From the NCBI GenBank assembly GCA_963707965.1, contig CAVPRR010000005.1, positions 1 to 64,000 on the forward strand: DNA of 64,000 nt, in the 5' to 3' direction. Below the pieces are notes generated by a model. The model did no database searches and was not told the DNA's origin. It saw nothing but the letters and a program-made list of their open reading frames with translations. Below, piece by piece: positions 1-8,109 of the stretch (position 1 is the stretch's first letter; each line of letters opens with the position of its first letter). The stretch is from VRUE01 sp963707965 (GTDB lineage Bacteria > Actinomycetota > Thermoleophilia > Solirubrobacterales > 70-9). Made by a program: the position numbers and the translations under genes.

Positions 1-995
1 CGGCGCGTTTTCGCAACTAGCGGGTACTTCGCCGCGTACACCCTGCGGATCCCGTCGATCGCCTGGTCGGCTTCGGAGACCGAGGAGTACCTCTCATCCA
101 CGCGGGCAACCCCTTCGCGCTTGATGTAGGGGAGGTCCTGGCTGATCTTGCCGGCCGCGATCGACTCGTCGATCGCTTCGTCGGGGCTGGGAAGTTCGTG
201 CCCGACGCGGTTGTGGCAGTCGATGCAGTTCATCTGGCGAGTCGTCTCGTTGGCCATCAGGCGCCTGATGTCCGGTCGCACGTCGCTTGAGATGCCGACC
301 TGCGGACGGGCGATGAACTGCTTCTTCCGGCCGTCCTTGTAGGTGACGCCGACCCAATCGATCTTGCGCGACTGCTCGTCGGGGCTCATGAACTCGACCG
401 TCTGCTTGACGTGCCAGTGGGCGCCCGGGGCGCCTTTTTCCGATCCGAGTTCGGGAGGCCGCACCACCACCGCCACCGTTTCGCGCGTGTTCTCCTTGTC
501 GTCGCGGAAGCGGGGCTTGACGATGATCTTCGTCGGGTTCCCGTCGCCGGCGATATCGCCCAGCGAGTGACACTTCATGCAGGTGTCCTTGGGATCGGGA
601 AGCTTGGAGTGGTCCGGTGCTGGAATCGGCTTCGGGAACGATCCGGTGAGGATCTCCAGGGTCTGTTTCGCGCCGTTCAGTTTCGCCTCGATCAGACCGC
701 CGATGCCCGGTTTGACGTGGCACTCGGCGCAGGTGACGTCGCGATGCACAGAGAGCCTGTAGGCCTTCGCCTCGGGAGTCATCGTGTGGCATTTCGAGCA
801 GAAGCCCTCTGTCTCGGTCCATTCCATGGCTTTGAGCCCGCCGATCGCCACCAGGGTGCCGATCCCGCCCACGGCCGCGATGAGAAGGATGAGTCCGCGC
901 ATCGTCTGTGGCGGGCGCAGGTAGCGTTCGGCGAGCGTGCGCGTCCGGTCGAAGCGGCGGTAGGGCGCCTCCGGGCCGGGCTCGCCCGGAAGCAT
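1..995 (-). CDS. NapC/NirT-type tetraheme (or larger) c-type cytochrome, 3' end outside window
   Basis: Membrane-anchored quinol-oxidising cytochrome that would pass electrons from the quinone pool to periplasmic or outer partners. About 331 codons are visible and the frame runs off the left edge. A transmembrane helix spans residues ~32-52, followed by heme sites CSKCH (66-70), CAECH (89-93), CMKCH (139-143) and CIDCH (257-261). A single N-terminal anchor with clustered CxxCH sites is the NapC/NirT layout. The ATG start at 993-995 lies 10 nt after the stop of the upstream thioredoxin gene, with GAGCAGG in front, so it is the last visible gene of the cytochrome maturation operon. More hemes could lie beyond the edge; the exact partner is unknown. 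Confidence 0.85.
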   Translation of the reverse strand, partial: MLPGEPGPEAPYRRFDRTRTLAERYLRPPQTMRGLILLIAAVGGIGTLVAIGGLKAMEWTETEGFCSKCHTMTPEAKAYRLSVHRDVTCAECHVKPGIGGLIEAKLNGAKQTLEILTGSFPKPIPAPDHSKLPDPKDTCMKCHSLGDIAGDGNPTKIIVKPRFRDDKENTRETVAVVVRPPELGSEKGAPGAHWHVKQTVEFMSPDEQSRKIDWVGVTYKDGRKKQFIARPQVGISSDVRPDIRRLMANETTRQMNCIDCHNRVGHELPSPDEAIDESIAAGKISQDLPYIKREGVARVDERYSSVSEADQAIDGIRRVYAAKYPLVAKTR

Positions 996-1005
996 GTCGC
1001 CCTGC

Positions 1006-1614
1006 TCAGTTGGCCGGTCGTTCAACGTCAACTCCGATCTGGGCGAGGTTTTCGTCGATCGCCGACGGGTCGAGGGCCGAGATCTCAATCGCCTTCAGCA
1101 CCCCGGAGCGGTCGACGAAGAAGTGGGACGGGATGCCGACGATCCGGTAGCTGGACGCAATCTCGTCGCTCGAGTCGTCGATCTTCGGGAATGTGAGACC
1201 GGCCCGTTTCGCGTAGTCCACGATGTCCGACCGGTCGTTCTGGATGAATATCGACAGGATCTGCATGCCCTGGGAGCGGTACTTCGCGTAGGCAGCCTGG
1301 ATGTCGGGGCTCTCCACCCGGCACTCCTGGCACCAGGTGGCCCCGAATGTCACCCACACCGGCTGGCCGCGCAGCTTGCTCAGAGTGACCTTCGACCCTT
1401 CGATGGTCGTTGCGCTGAAGTCCGGTGCCGGCTTTCCGACTTCCGGCGCAGGGCCCGATGCGTGACCCGAGAGGACGACCGAAGTCAAGCCCCCACCCCC
1501 CGACGCCGGCTTGTTCGCCAGGTAGGAGACCGCGAGGATGACGGCAGCGGTCACCACCATGACCGCAGCCGTCCAGGCGCGACTGCGACGAGCTGTCGAC
1601 CATCGACTAGCCAT
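1006..1614 (-). CDS. TlpA/ResA-like membrane-anchored thioredoxin
   Basis: 202 aa. An N-terminal signal anchor (residues ~14-34) is followed by a redoxin fold with the active site WCQEC, in the place of the WCxxC of ResA/CcmG, and the cis-Pro segment VGIPSHFFVD. In System II maturation such proteins reduce the CxxCH cysteines of apocytochrome c outside the membrane before heme attachment. The start overlaps the end of the ccsB-like gene by 8 nt and a cytochrome gene follows 10 nt later, so translation is probably coupled. The dipeptide between the active-site cysteines (QE) is less common than CEPC or CPPC, which may tune its redox potential; that is inference. Confidence 0.9.
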   Translation of the reverse strand: MASRWSTARRSRAWTAAVMVVTAAVILAVSYLANKPASGGGGLTSVVLSGHASGPAPEVGKPAPDFSATTIEGSKVTLSKLRGQPVWVTFGATWCQECRVESPDIQAAYAKYRSQGMQILSIFIQNDRSDIVDYAKRAGLTFPKIDDSSDEIASSYRIVGIPSHFFVDRSGVLKAIEISALDPSAIDENLAQIGVDVERPAN

Positions 1615-2479
1615 AGGCGTGCAGACCGCCGAAGAAGAGGTTCCCGAAATAGGTGAACAGCGTCGCCGCGAAGACGACCATCAGCAGCAGCGCCGCCCGC
1701 TGGCCGCGCCAGCCACGGGCCGCCCGCGCATGCAGATAGGCACCGCAAACGAGCCAGGTGACGAGCGAGGCAGACTCCTTGGGATCCCAGCTCCAGTACT
1801 TGCCCCAGGCGACATCGGCCCAGAGCGCTCCAAGGATGATCGTCAGGGTCAGGAACGGGAAGCCGATCAGCGTCGCCCTGTAGGAGAGATTGTCGAGGAG
1901 CTCGCGTTTGGGCAGCGGCCAGCGCCCGTCCTCAGACTGGACCAGGTAGAGGACCGCTGCTGCGAAGCCGACCGCGAAGGCGCCGTAGGCGATGACAGCG
2001 ACGGCGACGTGGACCGTCAGCAGCAGGTTGTTCTGAAGCGCCGGGACAAGCGGCTCGGCCGTGCTCGGGACCGTGGTGGCGTAGAGGAGCATCGCCAGCG
2101 CCACCGGCAGCACAACGATGCCAGTGGTCCACTGGCCGTAGCGGGACAGGAAGTAGACGTGGACCGCAAGGGCGCCCCAGGCGAAGGCGACCGAGAACTC
2201 GTACATGTTCGCGAAGGGGCCGTGCCCGGTGCCGAGCCAGCGGAAGACGAGCGCCGCGCTCAGGAAACCAAGCGCCAGCCAGGTGGCAAGCGTGCCGAAG
2301 ACGGCGACGCTACCCGGGTCATCCGCATCGACGGTCACCCCTTCACCACCGGGGCTCTCGCCCGCCAGGGCCCCGCCCCGGGCCACCCGCACCGCGGCGA
2401 AGGCAAGGACGTAGCAGACAAGGGCCAGGATCACCGCGATGATCCCGGCGAAGACGCAGTACTCGGATAGGGTGAGCAT
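1607..2479 (-). CDS. ccsB: Cytochrome c biogenesis protein CcsB/ResC (CcsA-type, System II)
   Basis: 290 aa polytopic membrane protein with about eight hydrophobic segments. It carries the tryptophan-rich heme-handling motif WGKYWSWDPKE near residues ~230-240, which is diagnostic of the CcsA/ResC/CcmC superfamily. It would deliver heme across the membrane and, with ResB, ligate it to CxxCH sites. It sits between resB upstream and the TlpA-like gene downstream, with 16 nt to resB and an 8 nt overlap with the thioredoxin gene. This is the normal order of an actinobacterial ccs operon. Length is normal for the actinobacterial form. Confidence 0.93.
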   Translation of the reverse strand: MLTLSEYCVFAGIIAVILALVCYVLAFAAVRVARGGALAGESPGGEGVTVDADDPGSVAVFGTLATWLALGFLSAALVFRWLGTGHGPFANMYEFSVAFAWGALAVHVYFLSRYGQWTTGIVVLPVALAMLLYATTVPSTAEPLVPALQNNLLLTVHVAVAVIAYGAFAVGFAAAVLYLVQSEDGRWPLPKRELLDNLSYRATLIGFPFLTLTIILGALWADVAWGKYWSWDPKESASLVTWLVCGAYLHARAARGWRGQRAALLLMVVFAATLFTYFGNLFFGGLHAYG

Positions 2480-2495
2480 CGATCCGGCTCCTTCC

Positions 2496-3959
2496 TCAGC
2501 TTGCGCCCGCCCGTTGGACGGCGCGCCTCATGTCCTTCACCAAGTCTTTGAACTGGGTGGCGAATGCCGCGTCACGGCGCCTGATCGCGGCGATGCCGAC
2601 CTCGCTGCCCCCGCCCGTTCTGCGGACAACCGCCCTGATCCGCCGGTGCGGGAACAGGAAGACCATGCAGATCCCAATCACCAGCAGCACCGAGCCAATC
2701 CAAACCAGAGTCCATCCGGGGTCGCGGGCAACGATCAGGCCGGCGTACTGGCGCTCGCGGACGAACGTGAAGTCGACGCCCGCAATCGCCGCCGGCTCGC
2801 CCTGCGAGAGAACGCGGACGCCCACGGGGGCGTCGCTGCCGCTCCTGTAGACCTCGAGCTGCGTCTGGCCGGGGCCGATCCGCCGGTCGATTTCGCCCGA
2901 CTGGGGCGCCACCGCAAAGACCGTCAGGCCCTTCTTCGGAAGCGAGAAGCGGCCGATGACGTGCGTTTCGTCCTTGGACCCGTACAGCATCGGCACGCCC
3001 CGGTCGAACAGCACCCGACCGTCTGTGTCCTGCGCCCGGACGACCACGGAGGGGCCGAAGAAGGACTGATAGAAGCTGACGCCTTCGTAGCGCATCGGGT
3101 GGTTGACGCGGACTTCCTGGGACTTGACCGGTTTGCCGTCCCTGTAGAGGACGAGATTGCTCGTGTAGTCGCGCGGCGCGCCGTTCAGGTAGTAGGTGTC
3201 GGAGAAGGAGGTGGCCCTGACCTCCAGATCGGTGCCGTGCCCGACCTTCATCTGCTCGCCGACCGGGACGGCAAACCCCTCGTCCCGGAAACCGCTGGTT
3301 GCGGTGAGCGCGGCGCCAATCAGGATGACGACGAAGCTGAGGTGGGCAACGATGCGCCCGAACGGCCCCCAGCGGAAGCGGTCGGCGCAAACGTGCACAT
3401 CGTCGCCGTCGCGCCTGATCGAGGTGTGAAAGAGGTGCGAGCGGAAGGTGGATCTGATCGCCTCCAGGCTGGCCTTGGCGTCGGCCTCCGAGGCGATCCC
3501 GGCGCGATGCGGGGCACGCTCGAAGAACGCTCCGGTCATCACCATCCGGGGACGGGTCGCCCTCCTCCAGATGCGCGGCACGTTGCGCACCGAACAGCTG
3601 ATCAGGCTGGCCGACAGAAGCACCAGGAGCCCCTTGAACCAGATCGACGAGAAGACCGAGAAGAGCCCCAGCGTGTCCAGCACCCCCGTCCAGCCTCCGT
3701 ACCTGGGACGCACGGAGTCGAGCCATTCCGCATATGCCCCGGCGTCACCGCGGACTTCGGCGGGGGCCTGTGCGAGAAGCGTGCCGGCCAGCGTCAGCAG
3801 GGCGAGCGCCCCGAGCAGCAGCAGAGCCACCCGCATCGAGGTCAGCTGGCGATAGATCCAGGTATGCGGGGGCAGGGAGCGGCGCCCCGGCAGGCGAACG
3901 CCGGACGGCGCGCCGGCGGAGCTGGTGGGGCGGGAAGCCGTGCTGACTGTCGAGCTCAT
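2496..3959 (-). CDS. resB: Cytochrome c biogenesis protein ResB (Ccs1)
   Basis: 487 aa. Three N-terminal hydrophobic helices (around residues 38-60, 100-125 and 185-205) are followed by a large extracytoplasmic domain and a final helix near residues 420-440. That is the ResB/Ccs1 topology, the partner of CcsB/ResC in the System II heme lyase. The gene starts 10 nt after the ccdA-like stop and is followed by ccsB after 16 nt. With three hexaheme cytochromes and a NapC-type cytochrome nearby, the maturation system is probably dedicated to, or expanded for, these substrates. Confidence 0.92.
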   Translation of the reverse strand: MSSTVSTASRPTSSAGAPSGVRLPGRRSLPPHTWIYRQLTSMRVALLLLGALALLTLAGTLLAQAPAEVRGDAGAYAEWLDSVRPRYGGWTGVLDTLGLFSVFSSIWFKGLLVLLSASLISCSVRNVPRIWRRATRPRMVMTGAFFERAPHRAGIASEADAKASLEAIRSTFRSHLFHTSIRRDGDDVHVCADRFRWGPFGRIVAHLSFVVILIGAALTATSGFRDEGFAVPVGEQMKVGHGTDLEVRATSFSDTYYLNGAPRDYTSNLVLYRDGKPVKSQEVRVNHPMRYEGVSFYQSFFGPSVVVRAQDTDGRVLFDRGVPMLYGSKDETHVIGRFSLPKKGLTVFAVAPQSGEIDRRIGPGQTQLEVYRSGSDAPVGVRVLSQGEPAAIAGVDFTFVRERQYAGLIVARDPGWTLVWIGSVLLVIGICMVFLFPHRRIRAVVRRTGGGSEVGIAAIRRRDAAFATQFKDLVKDMRRAVQRAGAS

Positions 3960-3969
3960 GCGTGCCGCC

Positions 3970-4704
3970 TCACACTTCGATCACGGGCAGCGAGCTGGAC
4001 AGCTGCGCGAAGGTGTTTGTGATCATCAGGAATCCGATCCCGGCCAGCATCGCCCCGGTCGCAATGTTGACCGCGGTCTGGTGCCGGCGGAACCAGCGGA
4101 GCCGCTCGCTCACGGCCGTGGCGCCGAGCGCGACCAGCACGAACGGGACGCCAAGGCCGACCGCGTAGACGAACAGCAGGACGGTGCCCTCCGCCACGCT
4201 GGCGCTCACCGAGGCCAGTCCGATGATGCCTCCCAGGATCGGCCCAATGCAGGGGGTCCAACCGGCGGAGAAGATGACGCCGACCAGCGCCGAGCGCCCG
4301 TAGCTCGGTTCACTCCGAGCGCCCCCATCCGCGCCCTGAGAGGCGCTGCCCGGGCCGATCGGCAGCCGCGCCTCGCGGTAAAGGGTCGAAATGCTGATCA
4401 GGCCGGCAACGTGCAGGCCCATGAAGATGAGGACGGCGCCACCGAGCTCTCGCAGCAGGCCGAGGTAGTCGCGAAAGAGGTAGCCCACCAAGCCGACCGA
4501 GGCCCAGATCGCGATGAACACCACCGTGAAGCCGGCCACGAAGGCGAGCGAGTGAAAGAGGGCGACCCGGCGCGACGCCGCCGGCCCGTCGGGGTTGGTG
4601 GTGACCATGTAGCTGATGTAGCCGGGCACCAGCGGCAGGCAGCACGGCGAAGCGAACGAGACGATCCCGGCGAGGAAGGCGATCGGGATGCCGATCTCGG
4701 TCAC
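3970..4704 (-). CDS. ccdA: CcdA/DsbD-like thiol-disulfide transmembrane transporter
   Basis: About 244 aa with six predicted membrane helices. It passes reducing equivalents from cytoplasmic thioredoxin to extracytoplasmic ResA/TlpA. The N-terminus has the family signature FASPCCLPLVPGY, and a second cysteine lies in the helix GWTPCIGPILG; these two cysteines form the transport pair. I chose the GTG at 4702-4704, preceded by AAGGGTGA, because it gives the usual family start just before helix 1. An ATG at 4729-4731 would overlap the upstream TPR gene by 23 nt and add nine residues. It belongs to the ccs operon. Confidence 0.9.
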   Translation of the reverse strand: MTEIGIPIAFLAGIVSFASPCCLPLVPGYISYMVTTNPDGPAASRRVALFHSLAFVAGFTVVFIAIWASVGLVGYLFRDYLGLLRELGGAVLIFMGLHVAGLISISTLYREARLPIGPGSASQGADGGARSEPSYGRSALVGVIFSAGWTPCIGPILGGIIGLASVSASVAEGTVLLFVYAVGLGVPFVLVALGATAVSERLRWFRRHQTAVNIATGAMLAGIGFLMITNTFAQLSSSLPVIEV

Positions 4705-4708
4705 CGGC

Positions 4709-5551
4709 TCACCCTTCGATCGCGGGAGCATCCACTCCCGCTTCGCCCTTTTCCAGGCTCTTGAGGTGAGTGGCGACGGTCTCTGCCACCGAGGAGCCGG
4801 GGGGCGCCAGCTCGACCACCTTGCGCCACATGCGCTTCGTCTTCGCCATCTCGGGCGGGTCTTCGCTCAGGTACAGGAAGCCGAGGTCGTAGTAGGCCTC
4901 GACGTTCTCTGGATCGAGCGCGATGACCCGTTCCCATTGCCCCTGGGCCTCCGGGACATCGCCGAGGTTGAACTGCGACGCCCCCAGGGCAAGGCGCGCA
5001 TCGACGTTCTCTGGATCTAGCGCAAGCGCCTGTTCCATCCAGCCGCCGGCGTTGTTGTAGTCGCCGACTTTGAAGAAGACGTCGCCGAGGCTGACGAGTG
5101 TCGCGGCGTCCTTTGGATTCGCCTTGACCTTCTTCATCAGCTCGGTGACACGCGCTTCGTCGCTGGGGCTCAGGCGAGCTTCGGCTCCGCCGGCCCCCAT
5201 CGACGCCGACTCGTCCTGCCCGCCCGCGTTGTAGACGGCAATCACCACTCCGACCGTGATCGCCAGGGTCGCGATCCCCACCGCGATCCGCCTGCGGCGT
5301 GGGACGCGTCGATCCGCCGATGACCCGGCCGAGCGGGTGAGTCGAGCGTGGGCCTCGTTCACGGCGGCGATCTCGCTCCGTGCCCAGCGGCGGGCGCCGT
5401 CCGGCGCTGATTCGAGGAACCCAACCAGCTCCCGGTGAGCCTTCTCGACATCCTGAGCGCTGGCTTCAGGGGTCAGACCCAACCGGGCGTAGAGCTTCTT
5501 GGTGGCCCGCGAGGTGGGCCCGCGCCCTTGTGGTCTTGCGTTAGGTGTCAC
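4709..5551 (-). CDS. TPR protein with N-terminal J-like domain, cytochrome assembly factor
   Basis: 280 aa. Residues ~17-72 resemble a degenerate J-domain (helical, KLYARLGLTPEAS start, but the HPD tripeptide is not seen). A single transmembrane helix lies at ~88-110, then three to four TPR units (~135-260) such as LGASQFNLGDVPEAQGQWER. Position at the head of the ccs operon suggests a CcmH/NrfG-like role in holding apocytochromes, but that is inference from context. Two TPRs are still similar at DNA level (shared GACGTTCTCTGGATC near 4905 and 5005), pointing to a fairly recent repeat duplication. GTG start; the shared 32-column motif lies 32 nt upstream. Confidence 0.8.
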   Translation of the reverse strand: MTPNARPQGRGPTSRATKKLYARLGLTPEASAQDVEKAHRELVGFLESAPDGARRWARSEIAAVNEAHARLTRSAGSSADRRVPRRRRIAVGIATLAITVGVVIAVYNAGGQDESASMGAGGAEARLSPSDEARVTELMKKVKANPKDAATLVSLGDVFFKVGDYNNAGGWMEQALALDPENVDARLALGASQFNLGDVPEAQGQWERVIALDPENVEAYYDLGFLYLSEDPPEMAKTKRMWRKVVELAPPGSSVAETVATHLKSLEKGEAGVDAPAIEG

Positions 5552-5583
5552 GGGTTGAATTGTGCGCTTTGAGTAGTTTCGAG

Positions 5584-5615
5584 CGCAATCCGTCGGCTGG
5601 CACGTTTCGGATAGA
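5584..5615 (-). promoter_or_regulatory. Conserved 32-column upstream motif, copy 1 (ccs operon)
   Basis: On the plus strand it begins CGCAATC and ends GGATAGA. It aligns without gaps to copies at 6899-6930 and 11140-11171, with 20 of 32 columns identical in all three. Invariant blocks are CNCAATC, a central TC, GG, TTT and a final TAGA. It lies in the 310-nt gene-free stretch 5552-5861, 32 nt before the GTG of the TPR gene. I see no other feature in that stretch. It could be a promoter, an operator or both. Confidence 0.6.
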
Positions 5616-5861
5616 TATGACCTAGCGCTGCTTACGCCCGGGTAGTCCAGGCGATACAGAGCCGCCTATGTCCGTCGGACGTGAACCTGGATCGCTGGGG
5701 TTCGAGGCGACACGCGAAGCCGCGAAGATGGATGGGCTTGCTGTGCCTGGCGGGAGGGGAGTTCTCGTCGCGATCTCACGCAATCGGGATGGCCCCCCTG
5801 GTGACCGGCTGCCCGGCCACCAGGGAAACCATCCCGTCGGTGGTTGCTCTTCCTGCGGCTA

Positions 5862-6821
5862 CTACTTTTCGTGGCAGAGCTGGCAGGTGCCTCTGTTGTC
5901 GACCCTCAGGAGGCGGCTGTCGGAGCCAGCCGATTCGCCGTTGGGCCAGGTGACCGACGAGGACGTTTCGCCCATTTTTGCGTTGGAGCCGTGTGCGACG
6001 TGGCACTGGATGCAGTCCGGCCGTCGGGACCTCGAGTCGTATTCTGCAGGCGTGTACATGTCGGAGCGGTGGCGGTAGGTGTACACCGCGTCGCCGCTGT
6101 CGATTTTGTAGCTCTGTTTGCCGGCGATGTAGCGCGTGTGGCAAGTGGAGCACCATTCGGCGATCTGGTAGCGGAACTGCGGTGCGTTGGCATCGCTGGG
6201 CCGCCAGTAGTTTTCGGTCGTGTAGACCTTGGTGCCCGCGTCCGCAATCGTGATACCGGTTTCCGCGCCGGATTCGTCCGGGATGTCCCTCAGGATCCGG
6301 TAGTTGCCGTTCCCGTGCGGATCGTGGCAGGAGCCGCAGCTCAGTGAGACGGCTTTGCCGTAGTTCACTTCGGTGTTGATTGCCCCGTTGCCCCAAGCGG
6401 TCTGCGAGGTCTCGTTAATCGAGTGGCTCGAGGTCGTCGCGGCACCGGCGCCCAGCGCCCCGATGACGCGGGTTTCTTTTTCGCCGGTCGGATTGCCCGA
6501 GTCGATCAGGGCGAATTTGAAGCCGCCGCCCCGCAGCGCCCCGGTCGGCGTGGTCCGGTTGTGTTCGGAGAAGCCAACGCCATCCTCGACGTCGTTGTTG
6601 GCGCCGCCGGCGGCGGAGCCATGGCAAGTGAAGCAGAGTTCGGACTGCTCCTCTTTCAATAGGTAGGGGGCCTTGGCTGTGTGAGCCCGGTGGCAGCCCG
6701 CGCAGGTGTCCGCAACGAGGCCTGCGCCTTTGACGTGCGGGCCGTTGTCGGCTGAGGCAGGGACAACACCGATGAACAGCGAAAGCGCGCAACCAACCAG
6801 GAAGAGCACCGACCTTCTCAT
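5862..6821 (-). CDS. Secreted hexaheme c-type cytochrome, paralog 1
   Basis: 319 aa with a Sec signal peptide (MRRSVLFLVGCALSLFIG, cleavage near ASA-DNG). Six heme sites: CAGCH 40-44, CFTCH 63-67, CGSCH 162-166, CSTCH 224-228, CIQCH 270-274 and CQLCH 313-317. They are arranged as in doubled-CxxCH cytochromes. I start at the ATG 6819-6821 because it has AGGAGGT nine bases upstream and aligns with the signal peptides of the two paralogs; a farther ATG at 6863 lacks this. No membrane anchor besides the signal is seen, so it should be an exported electron carrier. Specific substrate unknown. Confidence 0.88.
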   Translation of the reverse strand: MRRSVLFLVGCALSLFIGVVPASADNGPHVKGAGLVADTCAGCHRAHTAKAPYLLKEEQSELCFTCHGSAAGGANNDVEDGVGFSEHNRTTPTGALRGGGFKFALIDSGNPTGEKETRVIGALGAGAATTSSHSINETSQTAWGNGAINTEVNYGKAVSLSCGSCHDPHGNGNYRILRDIPDESGAETGITIADAGTKVYTTENYWRPSDANAPQFRYQIAEWCSTCHTRYIAGKQSYKIDSGDAVYTYRHRSDMYTPAEYDSRSRRPDCIQCHVAHGSNAKMGETSSSVTWPNGESAGSDSRLLRVDNRGTCQLCHEK

Positions 6822-6898
6822 TCTTCTCTGACCTCCTGAGCCATACGCAAGCAACGTTTTCATTTCCGCTATCTATTAACGCGCGTTCAGCGATCGAG

Positions 6899-6930
6899 CA
6901 CAATCGATCAGGCGGCACGTTTTGGGTAGA
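6899..6930 (-). promoter_or_regulatory. Conserved 32-column upstream motif, copy 2 (hexaheme paralog 1)
   Basis: Plus-strand copy begins CACAATC and ends GGGTAGA, same orientation as the other two copies. It lies 77 nt upstream of the hexaheme gene start at 6821, inside the 256-nt spacer 6822-7077. The same spacer has a near-perfect direct repeat of GTGGTGCGGGGAGG (near 7028 and 7052) close to the end of paralog 2. Confidence 0.6.
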
Positions 6931-7077
6931 AGCGGCGCGGCGCCGCGCTCCGGCGTCATGGCTCGCCGGGTATAGACGGCTCCCGCAACGACTTCAGTAG
7001 TTACCCAAATCCACCAAAACTCACCAAAGTGGTGCGGGGAGGCGCGAGGAGTAAGTGGTGCGGGGAGGTGCGGGGGG

Positions 7078-8070
7078 TCATTCACCCGCGTGACACATCT
7101 GACAGGTGCCTTTGTCGTCGATCCGCAGCAGGCGACTGCCGGGTCCGGCGGGGACGCCGCTCCTGCCTTCCGGGTTGTGGACGGCGGTCGAGCTGGATTC
7201 GCTGACGCTCGCATTGGAACCGTGCGCCACGTGGCACTGGATGCAGTTGGCCGAGCCCTGCGCAGTCTGATCGGAGCGATGGCGATAGGTGAAGACCGCG
7301 TCGCCGCTGTCGGTGTAGGAGGTGGAGCTCAGGTAGCGCGTGTGGCAGGTGGCGCACCAGGCCGAGACATTGGCGATGAATCCCGGCGCGCCTTTGTCCT
7401 CGACCGACCAGTAGTTTCCGGTCGCGTAGGTCTTGGTGGAGGCGTCGGGGATGTTCACACCTGGGCTGCCCGCCCCCGATTCCTTCGGAATCGCACGCAG
7501 GGCCCGGTAGTTGCCGTTTCCGTGCGGGTCGTGGCAGGACCCGCAGCGCAGCGAGATGTCCGTGCCGTAGCTGACCGCGGCGCTGATCGGGCCGTTGCCC
7601 CAGGCGGTCTCTTCCGAGGATCCGATCGAGTGCGTGGACGTCACGCTGGCAGCGGCGCCAAGCACCGGAACGACGCCGCCGGGATTGGATTTACCGCCCT
7701 GCTGGCCGGACGGATTGGCGGAGTCGATCAGGGCGTATTTGAAGCCACCGCCCCGCAGGGCCCCGGCCGTGCCTTTGCGGCCCGCTTCCGGGTAGGCGAT
7801 TCCGTCCTCCACATCGGTGTTGGCGCCGGCCCCGGACCCGCCATGGCAGGTGTAGCAGAGCGCTGCCTGCGGCTCCTCCAGCAGCGACGCGGACTCGGCG
7901 GTGTGGGTCCTGTGGCAGGCCGCGCAGGTGTCCGCGATGGCGCCGGCGCCGGTTACATGCGGCCCGTTGTCGGCGGAGGCGGGGGCGGCGCCCGAAAAAA
8001 GGACCGCGACGCACGCCAGCCCCAGGCGGGCCAGCCTTGCTGTGTTCTGGTGTGCTCTCGTGGTGGCCAA
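7078..8070 (-). CDS. Secreted hexaheme c-type cytochrome, paralog 2
   Basis: 330 aa, clearly homologous along its whole length to the two neighbours. A signal peptide ends near APASADNGPH and six heme sites follow in order: CAACH, CYTCH, CGSCH, CATCH, CIQCH, CQMCH. The start is a TTG (8068-8070), with GGAGGGG somewhat far upstream, so the start is less certain than the frame. It is separated from paralog 3 by about 40 nt and is probably cotranscribed with paralog 3, the NHL protein and the TPR protein. Compared with paralog 1 it carries extra Gly/Ser-rich loops between hemes 2 and 3. Confidence 0.88.
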   Translation of the reverse strand: MATTRAHQNTARLARLGLACVAVLFSGAAPASADNGPHVTGAGAIADTCAACHRTHTAESASLLEEPQAALCYTCHGGSGAGANTDVEDGIAYPEAGRKGTAGALRGGGFKYALIDSANPSGQQGGKSNPGGVVPVLGAAASVTSTHSIGSSEETAWGNGPISAAVSYGTDISLRCGSCHDPHGNGNYRALRAIPKESGAGSPGVNIPDASTKTYATGNYWSVEDKGAPGFIANVSAWCATCHTRYLSSTSYTDSGDAVFTYRHRSDQTAQGSANCIQCHVAHGSNASVSESSSTAVHNPEGRSGVPAGPGSRLLRIDDKGTCQMCHAGE

Positions 8071-8109
8071 GACCGACCGTCGCCCCTCCAGGGCTAGCTG
8101 ATGTCGCGA

